The notes: a model not told the origin generated them from the letters alone. DNA of 38,845 bases from Streptomyces sp. (GCF_019510245.1 NZ_JAEKKT010000229.1:1-38845), one strand, 5' to 3'. Positions 8,595-17,051 are shown, numbered from the stretch's first letter. Made by a program: numbers and translations.

Positions 8595-9023
8595 TCAGCC
8601 GTAGTGCCGTGCCTCGACGACGTTGCCGTCGGGGTCCCTGAAGTAGAAGTTGCGCGGGGCAGTGCCGCGGGCGCCGTAGGAGTCGTGCCCGATGTCGGTC
8701 ATGGGGACGGCGTGCTCGGCGAGGCGGGCACGCAGGTCGTCGAAGGCGTCGGACGGCAGGGACAGGCAGACGTGGTTCACGGGGTGGCCCGCGCTGCCGG
8801 CGGCGCCGGGAAGTGCCGGCATGCGCTCGGCGAGGGTGAGCGGCGCGAGGTCGATGATGGTCTCCTCGTTGACGCGTACGGAGGGGAAGGGCACCTCTCC
8901 CGCGGTGAACTCGGCGATCCGGAGCGGCTCCAGGCCGAGCATCCGCTCGTAGAAGCCGGCCGCGGCGGCCGGGTCGGCGACCCAGAGGACGACATGGTCC
9001 AGACGTGCCGGGTGATTCGTCAT
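8595..9023 (-). CDS. VOC superfamily (glyoxalase/dioxygenase-fold) protein
   Basis: A 142-residue single-chain VOC protein with two beta-alpha-beta-beta-beta modules. Likely metal ligands at the usual places are His10 (LDHVVLWV), His84 (VNHVCLSL) and Glu137 (NVVEARHYG). The closing FYFRDPDGNVVE is the classic VOC signature. The substrate cannot be told from sequence: glyoxalase, thiol transferase and extradiol dioxygenase share this fold. The ATG at 9023 is clear. The gene is divergent from psuG with 97 nt between them. Confidence 0.88.
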   Translation of the reverse strand: MTNHPARLDHVVLWVADPAAAAGFYERMLGLEPLRIAEFTAGEVPFPSVRVNEETIIDLAPLTLAERMPALPGAAGSAGHPVNHVCLSLPSDAFDDLRARLAEHAVPMTDIGHDSYGARGTAPRNFYFRDPDGNVVEARHYG

Positions 9024-9120
9024 ACCGCCCAGGCTGGTGGCGTCCCCCACAGGCCGCAAGCGTTTAGCCGGGTACGGCCCCCGCCAGAGATGAGGGAGGA
9101 CCGACGGACAGGAGGCAGAC

Positions 9121-10029
9121 GTGGTGCTGGCGGTGTCGGAAGAGGTCAGGGAGGCGCTCGGCGCGGGTCGCGCGGTGGTCGCGCTGGAGTCCACGATCAT
9201 CGCGCACGGGCTGCCGCGCCCGCGCAACCTCCAGGTGGCACTGGAGCTGGAGGACACGGTACGGCGTGCGGGCGCGGTGCCCGCCACCATCGCCGTGCTG
9301 GACGGGCGGCCCCATGTCGGCCTGGCCAAGGACCAGTTGGAGCGGATCGCCAACGAGGACGGGATCCGCAAGCTGGGCCACCGCGACCTGCCGCTCGCCG
9401 TGGCGGCGGGGGCCAGCGGGGCGACCACCGTGTCGGCGACGGCGCAGCTGGCGGCGCTGGCCGGCCTGCGGGTGTTCGCGACCGGCGGTCTCGGCGGGGT
9501 GCACCGTGAGTGGACGTCGACCCAGGACGAGTCCGCCGACCTGGGGCTGCTGGCACGCACCCGGATCACGGCGGTGTGCGCGGGCGTGAAGTCGATCCTG
9601 GACGTGTCGGCGACCCTCCAGCGCCTGGAGACCCTGGGCGTGGCCGTCGCCGGTTACGGCACGGACCGCTTCCCCGGCTTCTATCTGTCCGACTCCGGGC
9701 ATCCGGTCGACTGGACGCTCGAGTCCCCGGAGCAGGTCGCGGACGTCATGCGGGCACAGGACGCACTCGACGCGGCGGACTCGGCGCTGATCGTCGCCAA
9801 CCCCGTCCCGGAGGCGGAGCAGCTCGACCCCGCGCTGCACGCGCGCGTGCTCGCCGACGCGCTGCACGCGTGCGACGCGGAGGGGGTCGCCGGTCAGGCG
9901 GTCACGCCGTTCCTGCTCGACTACCTGGTCCGGCACACGGACGGCGCCTCGCTGGAGGCCAATCTGGCGGCCGTGCGCGGCAATGTCGGGCTGGCGGCGC
10001 GGATCGCCTCGGCGTGGGCCAGGGGGTGA
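9121..10029 (+). CDS. psuG: Pseudouridine-5'-phosphate glycosidase
   Basis: A 302-residue enzyme that splits pseudouridine 5'-phosphate to uracil and ribose 5-phosphate (also called the IndA-like family). The three residues matching the E. coli catalytic set are all present: Glu23 in ALESTIIAHG, Lys83 in GIRKLGHRDL and Lys155 in CAGVKSILDV. GGLGGVHRE and the GYGTDRFPGFY loop are further family marks. The GTG at 9121 is preceded by GGAGG with 5-nt spacing. It overlaps the next gene, a sugar kinase, by 4 nt (GTGA), so translation is coupled. The pair forms a pseudouridine salvage unit. Confidence 0.96.
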   Translation: MVLAVSEEVREALGAGRAVVALESTIIAHGLPRPRNLQVALELEDTVRRAGAVPATIAVLDGRPHVGLAKDQLERIANEDGIRKLGHRDLPLAVAAGASGATTVSATAQLAALAGLRVFATGGLGGVHREWTSTQDESADLGLLARTRITAVCAGVKSILDVSATLQRLETLGVAVAGYGTDRFPGFYLSDSGHPVDWTLESPEQVADVMRAQDALDAADSALIVANPVPEAEQLDPALHARVLADALHACDAEGVAGQAVTPFLLDYLVRHTDGASLEANLAAVRGNVGLAARIASAWARG

Positions 10030-10964
10030 CGACCGAGCGGGCGTCCGCGCCGGGCGGGGGCGTGGGCGGGGCGCTGCTGGTCGTCGGGGACGTCGTCACC
10101 GATGTCGTCGCGCGGTACCGGGGGCCGCTGGCGGCCGGCACCGACACGGCCGCCGTGATCCGGACCCTGCCCGGCGGAGCGGGCGCCAATGTGGCCTGCT
10201 GGGCAGCGCAGACGGGCTGTGCGGACGTACGGCTGCTGGGGCGGGTGGGCGCGGACGCGGCCGGGTGGCACGAGCGGGAGCTGGCGGCCGCCGGGGTGCG
10301 GCCCCGGCTCGTGGTGGACCCCGAAGCCGCGACGGGGACGGTGATCTGCCTGGTCGACAACGGCGCCTCGGGCGAGCGGACCTTCCTCACGGACAGCGGG
10401 GCGTCGCTGCGGCTGGAGCCCGCCGACTGGTCGGACGCGCTGCTCGACGGCGTGGCCCGGCTCCATCTCTCCGGCTACCTGCTGTTCTCCGAGCCGAGCC
10501 GGGCGCTGGTGGCGACAGCCCTGGCGGCGGCCCGCGAGCGTGGCGTGCCGGTGAGCCTGGACCCGGCGTCGGCCGGGTTCCTCGTGGCGCTGGGCGTGGA
10601 CCGCTTTCTGACGCTCGCCGAGGGGGTCGACGTCCTGCTGCCGAGCCGGGACGAGGCCTGTCTGCTGACGGGGCTGCCCGATCCGGCGGACGCCGCGGCC
10701 AAGCTGAGCCGCCAGGTGCCGCTGGTGGTGGCCAAGGCAGGGGCGGACGGCGCCCTGGTGGCCCGGTCGGGCAGCGTCCTCGCCCGGGTCCCGGCCGCAC
10801 CGGCGACGCCCCGGGACACCACGGGCGCCGGTGACGCCTTCACCGGGGCGTTCCTCGCCGGGCTGGTCGCCGGCCGGGATGCCCGGGAGGCGGCGGAGCT
10901 GGGCTGCCGGGCGGGTGCACGAGCGGTGGAACGCGTGGGTGCCAGACCGCCCGCCCCTGACTGA
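10026..10964 (+). CDS. PfkB family carbohydrate kinase, probable pseudouridine kinase
   Basis: A 312-residue ribokinase-like protein. The N-terminal PfkB signature LPGGAGANVACWAA is near residues 42-56. The C-terminal signature DTTGAGDAFTGAF carries the catalytic base Asp270. The likely role is to phosphorylate pseudouridine to feed psuG, inferred from the 4-nt GTGA overlap with psuG. The family is broad, so ribose or another nucleoside remains possible. The GTG at 10026 is chosen because an upstream extension would run through psuG in another frame. It is convergent with a methyltransferase gene. Confidence 0.88.
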   Translation: MTTERASAPGGGVGGALLVVGDVVTDVVARYRGPLAAGTDTAAVIRTLPGGAGANVACWAAQTGCADVRLLGRVGADAAGWHERELAAAGVRPRLVVDPEAATGTVICLVDNGASGERTFLTDSGASLRLEPADWSDALLDGVARLHLSGYLLFSEPSRALVATALAAARERGVPVSLDPASAGFLVALGVDRFLTLAEGVDVLLPSRDEACLLTGLPDPADAAAKLSRQVPLVVAKAGADGALVARSGSVLARVPAAPATPRDTTGAGDAFTGAFLAGLVAGRDAREAAELGCRAGARAVERVGARPPAPD

Positions 10965-11032
10965 CCGGGGCGAGGGTGCCGGCCCGGAACCGGCCCGGCC
11001 GGCCACTGCGCGGACGCCAGGAAGCGGCCGGC

Positions 11033-11827
11033 CTACGCCTTACGGCCCCACGCGGAGATCATCGGGGCCGTGACGAGGTCCATGCTGCCCGTCGCCACAT
11101 GGGCCAGGTGCTGGTCGATCTCCTCGTCGGTGGCAAGGCCGGCCGCGACGAGCCGACCCCGGATCTGCCGGACGGTGGCGGCCTCCAGGGCGGTACAGGC
11201 GGGCGAGGCGACGGGGAAGTAGGCGTCGGCCTCCACCTCGTGCAGCCCGGCCTCGCGGAGCAGCCGGGGCAGCTTGCGTCCGTACGAGAGGTCGGCGCCG
11301 CGTTCGGCGAGGAGTTCGCGGAAGCCCTGGCGCAGGCGGTTGGCGAGCTGCTGCTCGGGGCCGTACTCGTAAGGGCAGGTGAGGGGCTGGAGGGCGGGGT
11401 CGGCGTCCTCGACCAGCAGTCGTCCGCCGGGACGCAGGGCCTTGATCATGGAGCGCAACGCCCGTTCCCGGTCCGGCACATGGACCAGGACGAGCCGGGC
11501 GTGCACCAGGTCGAAGTCCTCCCCCGGCGGCTCCTCGGCGCCGACGTCGTGGGTGCGGACCTCGACGGGCGGGTGGCTGGCCGCGGCGAGCAGCGAGGTG
11601 TCGATGTCGGTGGCGACGACCCGGCCCGTCGGACCGACCTTCCCGGCCAGCCAGGACACCACGGAGGTGCCGCCGGCACCGACCTCCCAGCAGCGCCGCC
11701 CCGGTCCGAGACCGAGTGCCTCGAGGTGACGGAAGGTGGTCGGGTCGAAGAGGTCCGCGAAGGCGTCGAAGCGCTGTCCGGCCTCACTCTGGCGGTTGTC
11801 GAGGAGATATCCGTCGCCCTGTGTCAT
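11033..11827 (-). CDS. SAM-dependent class I methyltransferase
   Basis: A 264-residue Rossmann-fold methyltransferase: motif I WEVGAGGTSVVSWLA (about 46-60), acidic residue after strand 2 in VVATDIDTSLL, motif II/III region DFDLVHARLVLVHVPDRERAL, and LRPGGRLLVEDAD. This pattern matches Methyltransf_11/25-type small-molecule methyltransferases. The substrate is unknown. ATG 11827 is the first in-frame start. The 264 nt to the divergent corA gene hold both promoters. Its 3' end faces the PfkB kinase with 68 nt of GC-rich inverted-repeat sequence between. Confidence 0.85.
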   Translation of the reverse strand: MTQGDGYLLDNRQSEAGQRFDAFADLFDPTTFRHLEALGLGPGRRCWEVGAGGTSVVSWLAGKVGPTGRVVATDIDTSLLAAASHPPVEVRTHDVGAEEPPGEDFDLVHARLVLVHVPDRERALRSMIKALRPGGRLLVEDADPALQPLTCPYEYGPEQQLANRLRQGFRELLAERGADLSYGRKLPRLLREAGLHEVEADAYFPVASPACTALEAATVRQIRGRLVAAGLATDEEIDQHLAHVATGSMDLVTAPMISAWGRKA

Positions 11828-11963
11828 GAAGCGATGATTTCAGCTGACCGGCTTGTCCGCCGCGGCAGACGTTCCGCCACCGTGGGCGTGCCGTCGGGGG
11901 GCGGCACTCGGGACCCGCCGCCGAGTGGTGGGATCACGGGTCGCGAGACGGGTCGAGATCCGG

Positions 11964-11972
11964 TTGTCCACA
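11964..11972 (+). other. DnaA-box-like 9-mer TTGTCCACA upstream of corA
   Basis: This is an exact match to the usual Streptomyces DnaA box. It is 120 nt before the corA start. No second good box is nearby (a CCCACAGG 30 nt on is a poor match), so it is not an origin; it may be chance or a DnaA-responsive promoter site. Confidence 0.3.
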
Positions 11973-12091
11973 GGCGGGAACCAACCGGAACTCGCCCTTC
12001 CCACAGGCTTACCCGTGTCTCACACCGGGCTGGCAGACTGGCCGGGCAGGGCGGGAAGCGCGTGCGAGTGGATCCATGCAAGGAGATCCGG

Positions 12092-13219
12092 ATGACGATG
12101 GCAGGGAATCTGCGGAAGGTCACAGGGCTGGGCAGGACCGGCGGCCTGCGCAGGGTGGCGCGGCTGGCCCGGCGGCGGCCCCGCGTCGACCTGAACCATC
12201 ACGCACGGTCCCCGCTGGGCTCCTCGGTGGTCAACTGCGTGACGTACGAGGACGGGGTGCGGGTTCCCGAGTGCAGCGATCTGTTCTCCGCGGTGGAACG
12301 GGTGCGCAAGAGGGGCGCCGGGTTCGTCTGGCTGGGGCTGCACGAGCCGACCGACAGCGAGTTCGCGGGCATCGCCGAGCTGTTCGACCTGCACCCGCTG
12401 GCCGTGGAGGACGCGGTCGAGGCCCATCAGCGCCCGAAGGTGGAGCGGTACGGCGAGACGCTCTTCGCGGTGTTCAAGACGGTCTGCTATGTCGAACACG
12501 AGAAGCTGACGGCGACCAGCGAGGTGGTGGACACCGGCGAGATCATGGTGTTCGTCGGCGAGGACTTCGTGATCACGGTGCGGCACGGCCGGCACGGCTC
12601 GCTGGGCCCGCTGCGCGAGGAGTTGGAGGCCACGCCGAGCCAGCTCGCCAAGGGGCCGGCGGCGGTGCTGCACGCCATCGCGGACCATGTGGTCGACGAC
12701 TACCTGAGCGTCACGGACGCGGTGCAGGGCGACATCGACCAGGTCGAGGAGGCCGTCTTCGCGGAGAACGGCGCGCGGGCCGACCCGGGCCGGATCTACC
12801 AGATGAAGCGTGAACTCCTGGAGCTGAAAAGGGCGGTGGTGCCGCTCGGCCGGCCGATGGAGGAGCTGACCACCCGGCCGATGCGGGTGGTGTCCCCGGA
12901 GATACAGGCCTACTTCAGGGATGTGCTCGACCACCTGATGCGGGCGAAGGAGCAGATCGCGGCCTTCGACGAGCTGCTCAACTCCATCCTCCAGGCGCAT
13001 CTGGCGCAGGTGACGGTGGCGCAGAACGAGGACATGCGGAAGATCACGGCCTGGGCCGCGGTGATCGCCGTGCCGACGATGGTGTGCGGTGTGTACGGCA
13101 TGAACTTCGACCACATGCCGGAGCTGCACTGGCGGTTCGGCTATCCGCTCGTCATCGGCGTCATATCCGCGGCGTGTCTGGTGCTGTACCGCGGTTTCAG
13201 GCGCAACGGCTGGCTCTGA
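12092..13219 (+). CDS. corA: CorA family magnesium/cobalt transporter
   Basis: A 375-residue protein with the CorA layout: a large soluble N-terminal funnel domain with long helices, then two C-terminal transmembrane helices. The selectivity motif YGMNF lies at the end of the first helix (Gly336-Met337-Asn338), and the protein ends in a basic tail (FRRNGWL). It forms a pentameric Mg2+ channel in the inner membrane. The start ATG at 12092 has AAGGAG 6 nt upstream. The first 40 residues are unusually Arg-rich (RRVARLARRRPRVD). Downstream lies the broken uridine-kinase-like gene on the opposite strand. Confidence 0.95.
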   Translation: MTMAGNLRKVTGLGRTGGLRRVARLARRRPRVDLNHHARSPLGSSVVNCVTYEDGVRVPECSDLFSAVERVRKRGAGFVWLGLHEPTDSEFAGIAELFDLHPLAVEDAVEAHQRPKVERYGETLFAVFKTVCYVEHEKLTATSEVVDTGEIMVFVGEDFVITVRHGRHGSLGPLREELEATPSQLAKGPAAVLHAIADHVVDDYLSVTDAVQGDIDQVEEAVFAENGARADPGRIYQMKRELLELKRAVVPLGRPMEELTTRPMRVVSPEIQAYFRDVLDHLMRAKEQIAAFDELLNSILQAHLAQVTVAQNEDMRKITAWAAVIAVPTMVCGVYGMNFDHMPELHWRFGYPLVIGVISAACLVLYRGFRRNGWL

Positions 13220-13264
13220 GCCCCCGGCCGCACCGGTCCTGGGCGGGTTGCGGCGCGGGGCCGC

Positions 13265-13769
13265 TCAGCCGCTCCAGGCCGGATGCCGCGGGTCGTCGGC
13301 GCGGACCAGGACGTCGGCCGTGCCGGCCGGGTCGGTCTCGGCCGCGTAGCGCTCGAAGGCGGGGAGGGTCCAGTGGTCGGTCTCCGGCGTACGGCGGTGC
13401 AGGGCGCCGGGAGTCAGAAGGAGGTGGACGGTCAGGTCGAACGGGAACCAGTGCCTCAGCAGGAGCGGGCCGTGCAGCAGCAGGAGGCCGCCGGGCGGGA
13501 GTTGGACATAGGGGCTGCGGGTGGCGCGGTCGGTGGCCGGGTCCCACAGATCGGGCAGGACGCGGCCGGTCCCGCCGGGGTCGAGGGGGCCGAAGACCTC
13601 GCGCCACAGGGCGTTGGTGTCGAACCAGCCGCCGTAGTACGACTCCGCGTCGCCGCGGCCGTGCTCCAGGCGCAGCGAGGCGGGACGCAGCGTCGGCCGG
13701 CTTCAGTTCGACCAGCCGCTCGGCGAGACGCTCGGCGAGCCGGTCCCAGGTGATCGCTTCGAGTCGCAC
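13265..13769 (-). pseudogene. Uridine-kinase-like gene with internal deletion and frameshift
   Basis: From ATG 13769 the frame encodes a typical N-terminus, MRLEAITWDRLAERLAERL, continuing to VELKPADA, then becomes Arg/Pro-rich nonsense. In another minus frame, from about 13685 down to TGA 13265-13267, a coherent C-terminus resumes: RPASLRLEHGRGDAESYYGG, then WFDTNALWREVFGPLDPGG, VLPDLWDPATDRATRSPYV, LLLLHGPLLLRHWFPFDL and VLVRADDPRHPAWSG. In Streptomyces uridine-kinase-like proteins, as I recall the family, about 40 residues including the nucleotide-binding segment lie between these two blocks; here they are missing and the frames differ by one base (net loss of 3n+2 nt). CGCTGCG occurs on both sides of the junction, 10 nt apart. 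As it stands no functional kinase can be made. Confidence 0.78.
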
Positions 13770-13941
13770 AGGATCATGATGCCGGGTCGGCCGTCAGGGC
13801 ACTCCGGGTGGTTCCGGGGCCGGGCAGCGGTGACGGTCGGCGCGACGGGCCGCGGGCCGGGCGGGAGGACGCCGTCGCACGGCCGACGGGGAGGGCGCGA
13901 ACGACGTGAGATCAGTCCCCGGGGAGGGGAAAGTACCGCAT

Positions 13942-14643
13942 ATGACACGCCTCGCAACTCCCCCTCACCACGGTGGGCTTCTGGTCGTGCAGCCGCTGCG
14001 GCACAGGCGGTGTGCGGCGTGCCGGCGGGGGCCGTTGTCGCTGCTGGTGGTGGAGGACGGGGTGCCGCGGTGCCTGCAGTGCGCCGATCTCGGGCATCTG
14101 GTGTTCCTGCCCCGGGGCGACACGGCACTGACCCGGCGGTCCCGGGAGGAGAGCACGCTGTCGGCGGTGGTGGTCCGGTTCAACCGGCGCAGGAGCCGGT
14201 ACGAGCGGCAGGGCGTCCTGGTCGAGGAGGCCGCGCTGGCCCGGGCCGAGGCGCGGTGCCTGGCCGACGCCGAGGCGCGGCGGCGGCGCCGGGCGCGGGA
14301 CGCGAGGCGGCGGGCAACCGAGGACGTGCGGTTCGCGGAGGCGTTCGCGGCGGAGATCCTGCGCCTCTTCCCCGGCTGCCCGGCGGAGCGGGCCCGGGCG
14401 ATCGCGGCGCACGCGTCGGTGCGGGGCAGCGGGCGGGTCGGGCGGACCGCGGCCGGGCGGGCGCTGACCGAGGGGGCGGTGGTCTCGGCCGTGGTGGCGG
14501 GGGTACGGCACGTGGACACGCCGTACGACCAGCTGCTGATGAGCGGGGTACCGCGGTACGAGGCGCGGCGGCGGATCGCGCGGACCGTGGAGACGGTGCT
14601 GCGGGAGTGGGAGGCCGGGGTGGAGATCCGCCTGACCGGGTGA
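13942..14643 (+). CDS. DUF2293 domain-containing protein
   Basis: A 233-residue protein with no known function. The C-terminal half (about 125-233) matches the DUF2293 pattern: RLFPGCPAERARAIAAHA, then GRVGRTAAGRAL and VVAGVRHVDTPYDQLLMSG, ending with a helix with REW. The N-terminal part has CAACRRG and CLQCADLG, two CxxC pairs (about 22-49) that look like a small zinc ribbon, followed by a very Arg-rich helix (about 70-130). Nucleic-acid binding is therefore plausible (inference). ATG 13942 is preferred; GTG 13906 is in frame with its own GGAGGG. Confidence 0.75.
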   Translation: MTRLATPPHHGGLLVVQPLRHRRCAACRRGPLSLLVVEDGVPRCLQCADLGHLVFLPRGDTALTRRSREESTLSAVVVRFNRRRSRYERQGVLVEEAALARAEARCLADAEARRRRRARDARRRATEDVRFAEAFAAEILRLFPGCPAERARAIAAHASVRGSGRVGRTAAGRALTEGAVVSAVVAGVRHVDTPYDQLLMSGVPRYEARRRIARTVETVLREWEAGVEIRLTG

Positions 14644-14802
14644 CGGCGGCGGGGACGGGGTCAGGGGCGGCCGGAGGGGGGACGGAGGTGGACAGAGACG
14701 GGAGTGGATCTGGCCGGATGTGTAGGTGGGCGGGCTTCACAGTCATGGGGAGGAGTGGCCTGTGGGCATTGATCTGAGAGGCGGAGGCGTCCAGGGGCGA
14801 GA

Positions 14803-15297
14803 GTGGGTGTGGTGGTCGTGATCGACGGGCCGTATTTCGTGCTGGTCCTGTTGGGGGTGCTGGGGGCCGGACTGGTGGCGGGGGTGTTCTGCGGGTTCTC
14901 GACCTTCGTGGTGCGCGGGCTGGCCTCGTTGCCGCCGGCGCAGGGGGTCGCCGCGATGAACGCGATCAACCGGGCGGCCCTGACCCCGGCGTTCATGCTG
15001 GTGTTCACGGGGTCGGCGGTGGTGTGCGCGATGATCGCGGTGGTGACGTTCGTGGTGTGGCCGGACGACGGGAAGGTGGCGCTGCTGCTGGGCAGCGGGC
15101 TGTACCTGTTCGGTTCGTTCGGGCTGACCGCGATGGCGAACGTGCCCCGCAACGAGGCGCTGGCCAAGCTGGAGCCGGGGACCCCGGAGGCCGTCTCCTA
15201 CTGGCCGGTGTACGTGCGTGAGTGGACGCTCTGGAACCACGTGCGCACCGTCGCGTCGGCCGCGGCGGCGGTCGTCTACGTACTGGCCCTGTCCTGA
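14803..15297 (+). CDS. DUF1772 (anthrone-oxygenase-like) membrane protein
   Basis: A 164-residue protein with four predicted transmembrane helices. The DUF1772 pattern is visible: an N-terminal helix with GVFCGFSTFVVRGL, the central MNAINRAALTPAFM, and the conserved VPRNEALAKLEP followed by VREWTLWNHVRT. Some members act in polyketide anthrone oxidation, but most are uncharacterised membrane proteins. The start is uncertain: GTGs at 14803, 14809, 14812 and 14818 are all in frame; AGGGGCGA suits 14803 best. It is 159 nt after the DUF2293 gene on the same strand. Confidence 0.8.
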   Translation: MGVVVVIDGPYFVLVLLGVLGAGLVAGVFCGFSTFVVRGLASLPPAQGVAAMNAINRAALTPAFMLVFTGSAVVCAMIAVVTFVVWPDDGKVALLLGSGLYLFGSFGLTAMANVPRNEALAKLEPGTPEAVSYWPVYVREWTLWNHVRTVASAAAAVVYVLALS

Positions 15298-15325
15298 GGG
15301 AGACGTGGGGGCAGACCGGCCCCGA

Positions 15326-15413
15326 CCGGACACGGGCCGGACACCGGCTGGACACGGGCTGAACAGGGGCTGGATCCCGCCTGGCACCCGGCTGGCACCG
15401 GGCTGGTTCTCCC
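15326..15413 (+). repeat. Eight tandem 11-bp units upstream of gltD
   Basis: Units start every 11 nt from 15326: CCGGACACGGG, CCGGACACCGG, CTGGACACGGG, CTGAACAGGGG, CTGGATCCCGC, CTGGCACCCGG, CTGGCACCGGG and a decayed CTGGTTCTCCC. The period is not a multiple of three and the array lies between genes (28 nt after the DUF1772 stop, 127 nt before gltD). Neighbouring units are the most alike, as in slippage-grown arrays. Confidence 0.8.
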
Positions 15414-15539
15414 CTGAGGAACCCCCGCCGGAAGACGCCGTCGGCCACTCTGCGGGCGTAACCGAGGGGACGTATTGTGGCCGGAAGAGTGCCGCCCGAT
15501 GGCGCACGGCCTGGGGTACCGCACGCGAGGAAGACGACC

Positions 15540-17027
15540 ATGGCCGATCCCAAGGGGTTCATGACCACGCCGCGCGAGGAGTGGCCGCGGCGGCCCGTCG
15601 AGGAGCGGGTCCGGGACTGGGACGAGGTGTACGTCCCCGGCGCGCTGCTGCCGATCATCAGCAAGCAGGCGGACCGCTGCATGGACTGCGGGGTGCCGTT
15701 CTGCCACGACGCGTGTCCGCTGGGCAACCTGATCCCCGAGTGGAACGACCTGGTGTCACGGGAGGACTGGCGGGCGGCGAGCGACCGGCTGCACGCCACC
15801 AACAACTTCCCCGAGTTCACGGGACGGTTGTGTCCGGCGCCCTGCGAGGCGGGATGCGTGCTCGCGATCAACCAGCCCGCCGTCACGATCAAGAACGTCG
15901 AGTGCGCCATCGCGGACCACGCGTGGGCGGAGGGGTTGGCCTCTCCGCGGCCGCCGGAGCGGCTGTCCGGGCGGACCGTGGCGGTGATCGGGTCCGGGCC
16001 GACCGGGCTCGCGGCGGCGCAGCAGCTGACCCGGGCCGGGCACACGGTCGCCGTGTACGAGAAGGACGACCGGCTCGGCGGGCTGATGCGGTACGGCATC
16101 CCGGAGTTCAAGATGGAGAAGCGCCATCTGGAACGGCGGCTGGGCCAGATGCGGGCCGAGGGGACGAAGTTCCGTACGTCGGTGGCGGTCGGGCGGGATC
16201 TGCGGGCGACGGAGCTGCGGGCCCGGTACGACGCGGTGGTGATCGCGACCGGGGCGACGGCGTGGCGGGAACTTTCGGTGCCGGGCCGCGAGTTGGACGG
16301 AATACACCAGGCGATGGAGTACCTGCCGCTGGCCAACCGGGTGTGCGAGGGGGATCTGACCGAGTCGCCGATGTCGGCGGCCGGGAAGCACGTGGTGATC
16401 GTGGGCGGGGGCGACACGGGGGCGGACTGTCTGGGGACGGCGCTGCGGGAGCGGGCCGCGTCGGTGACCCAGCTGGACATCTACGCCCAGCCGGGCGCGG
16501 AGCGGGACGAGGACGTCGAGCCGTGGCCGACGTATCCGAAGATCTACCGGCTGTCGGCGGCGCACGAGGAGGCGCGGGACCTGGAGGCCGCGCCCTCGGC
16601 GGACGCGGACGCGCGGTTGTTCGCGGCGTCGACGCTGCGCTTCACGGGTGACGGGAACGGGCATGTGCGGTCGCTGCATCTGGTGGAGGTGGACCAGGCG
16701 CGGCTGCAGGTGCCGGGGACCGGGCGGACGCTCCCGGCCGACCTGGTGCTGCTCGCGCTCGGTTTCTCCGGGCCCGACCGGGAGGACGGGCTCATCGACC
16801 AGCTGGGGGTGGCGACAAAGCCGCGCGGCACCATCTCCCGGGACGCGGGGTTCGCCACGAACGTCCCCGGCGTGTTCGCCGCCGGGGACGCGGCTCGCGG
16901 CCAGTCGCTGATCGTGTGGGCGATCGCCGAGGGGCGGGCGGTCGCGGCGGCCGTCGACCACTACCTGACGGGGAGTTCGCGGCTGCCGTCGCCGATATCG
17001 CCGTACGACCGGCCGATGACGGTGTAG
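15540..17027 (+). CDS. gltD: Glutamate synthase small-subunit-type oxidoreductase (GltD family)
   Basis: A 495-residue flavoprotein. The N-terminal Fe-S region has CMDCGVPFCHDACPLGN (about 48-64) and CPAPCEAGC (about 98-106). The FAD Rossmann motif VIGSGPTGLAAAQ is near 148, and the NAD(P)H motif VIVGGGDTGADCLGTA near 285. The C-terminal GVFAAGDAARGQSLIVWAI is the usual FAD-binding end. The small subunit passes electrons from NADPH to the large glutamine-dependent subunit; no gltB lies next to it, so it may serve another partner or act as a generic Fe-S oxidoreductase. The ATG at 15540 has GAGG upstream. An 11-bp repeat array precedes it. Confidence 0.93.
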   Translation: MADPKGFMTTPREEWPRRPVEERVRDWDEVYVPGALLPIISKQADRCMDCGVPFCHDACPLGNLIPEWNDLVSREDWRAASDRLHATNNFPEFTGRLCPAPCEAGCVLAINQPAVTIKNVECAIADHAWAEGLASPRPPERLSGRTVAVIGSGPTGLAAAQQLTRAGHTVAVYEKDDRLGGLMRYGIPEFKMEKRHLERRLGQMRAEGTKFRTSVAVGRDLRATELRARYDAVVIATGATAWRELSVPGRELDGIHQAMEYLPLANRVCEGDLTESPMSAAGKHVVIVGGGDTGADCLGTALRERAASVTQLDIYAQPGAERDEDVEPWPTYPKIYRLSAAHEEARDLEAAPSADADARLFAASTLRFTGDGNGHVRSLHLVEVDQARLQVPGTGRTLPADLVLLALGFSGPDREDGLIDQLGVATKPRGTISRDAGFATNVPGVFAAGDAARGQSLIVWAIAEGRAVAAAVDHYLTGSSRLPSPISPYDRPMTV

Positions 17028-17032
17028 CCGCC

Positions 17033-17051
17033 CACGGGAGAGGAGCCCGTG
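17033..17051. terminator. Hairpin between convergent gltD and methyltransferase
   Basis: CACGGG, a 7-nt purine loop, then CCCGTG. It lies 5 nt after the gltD stop in a 35-nt convergent gap and can serve both strands. Confidence 0.55.

Noticed and set aside
10979..11033. GGCCGGCC copies as a psuG-kinase operon terminator
   Set aside because: The 8-mers are self-complementary and 21 nt apart, one overlapping the next gene's stop; too ambiguous to call.
11964..11972. Replication origin suggested by a DnaA box
   Set aside because: Only one good box; oriC of Streptomyces has many, near dnaA and dnaN, which are absent.
10976..12091. Upstream extension of the corA frame
   Set aside because: It lies opposite the methyltransferase gene and in non-coding DNA; AAGGAG before ATG 12092 fixes the start.
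14744..14776. Ten-codon leader peptide MGRSGLWALI before the DUF1772 gene
   Set aside because: No ribosome site, no attenuator-like hairpins and only one Trp.
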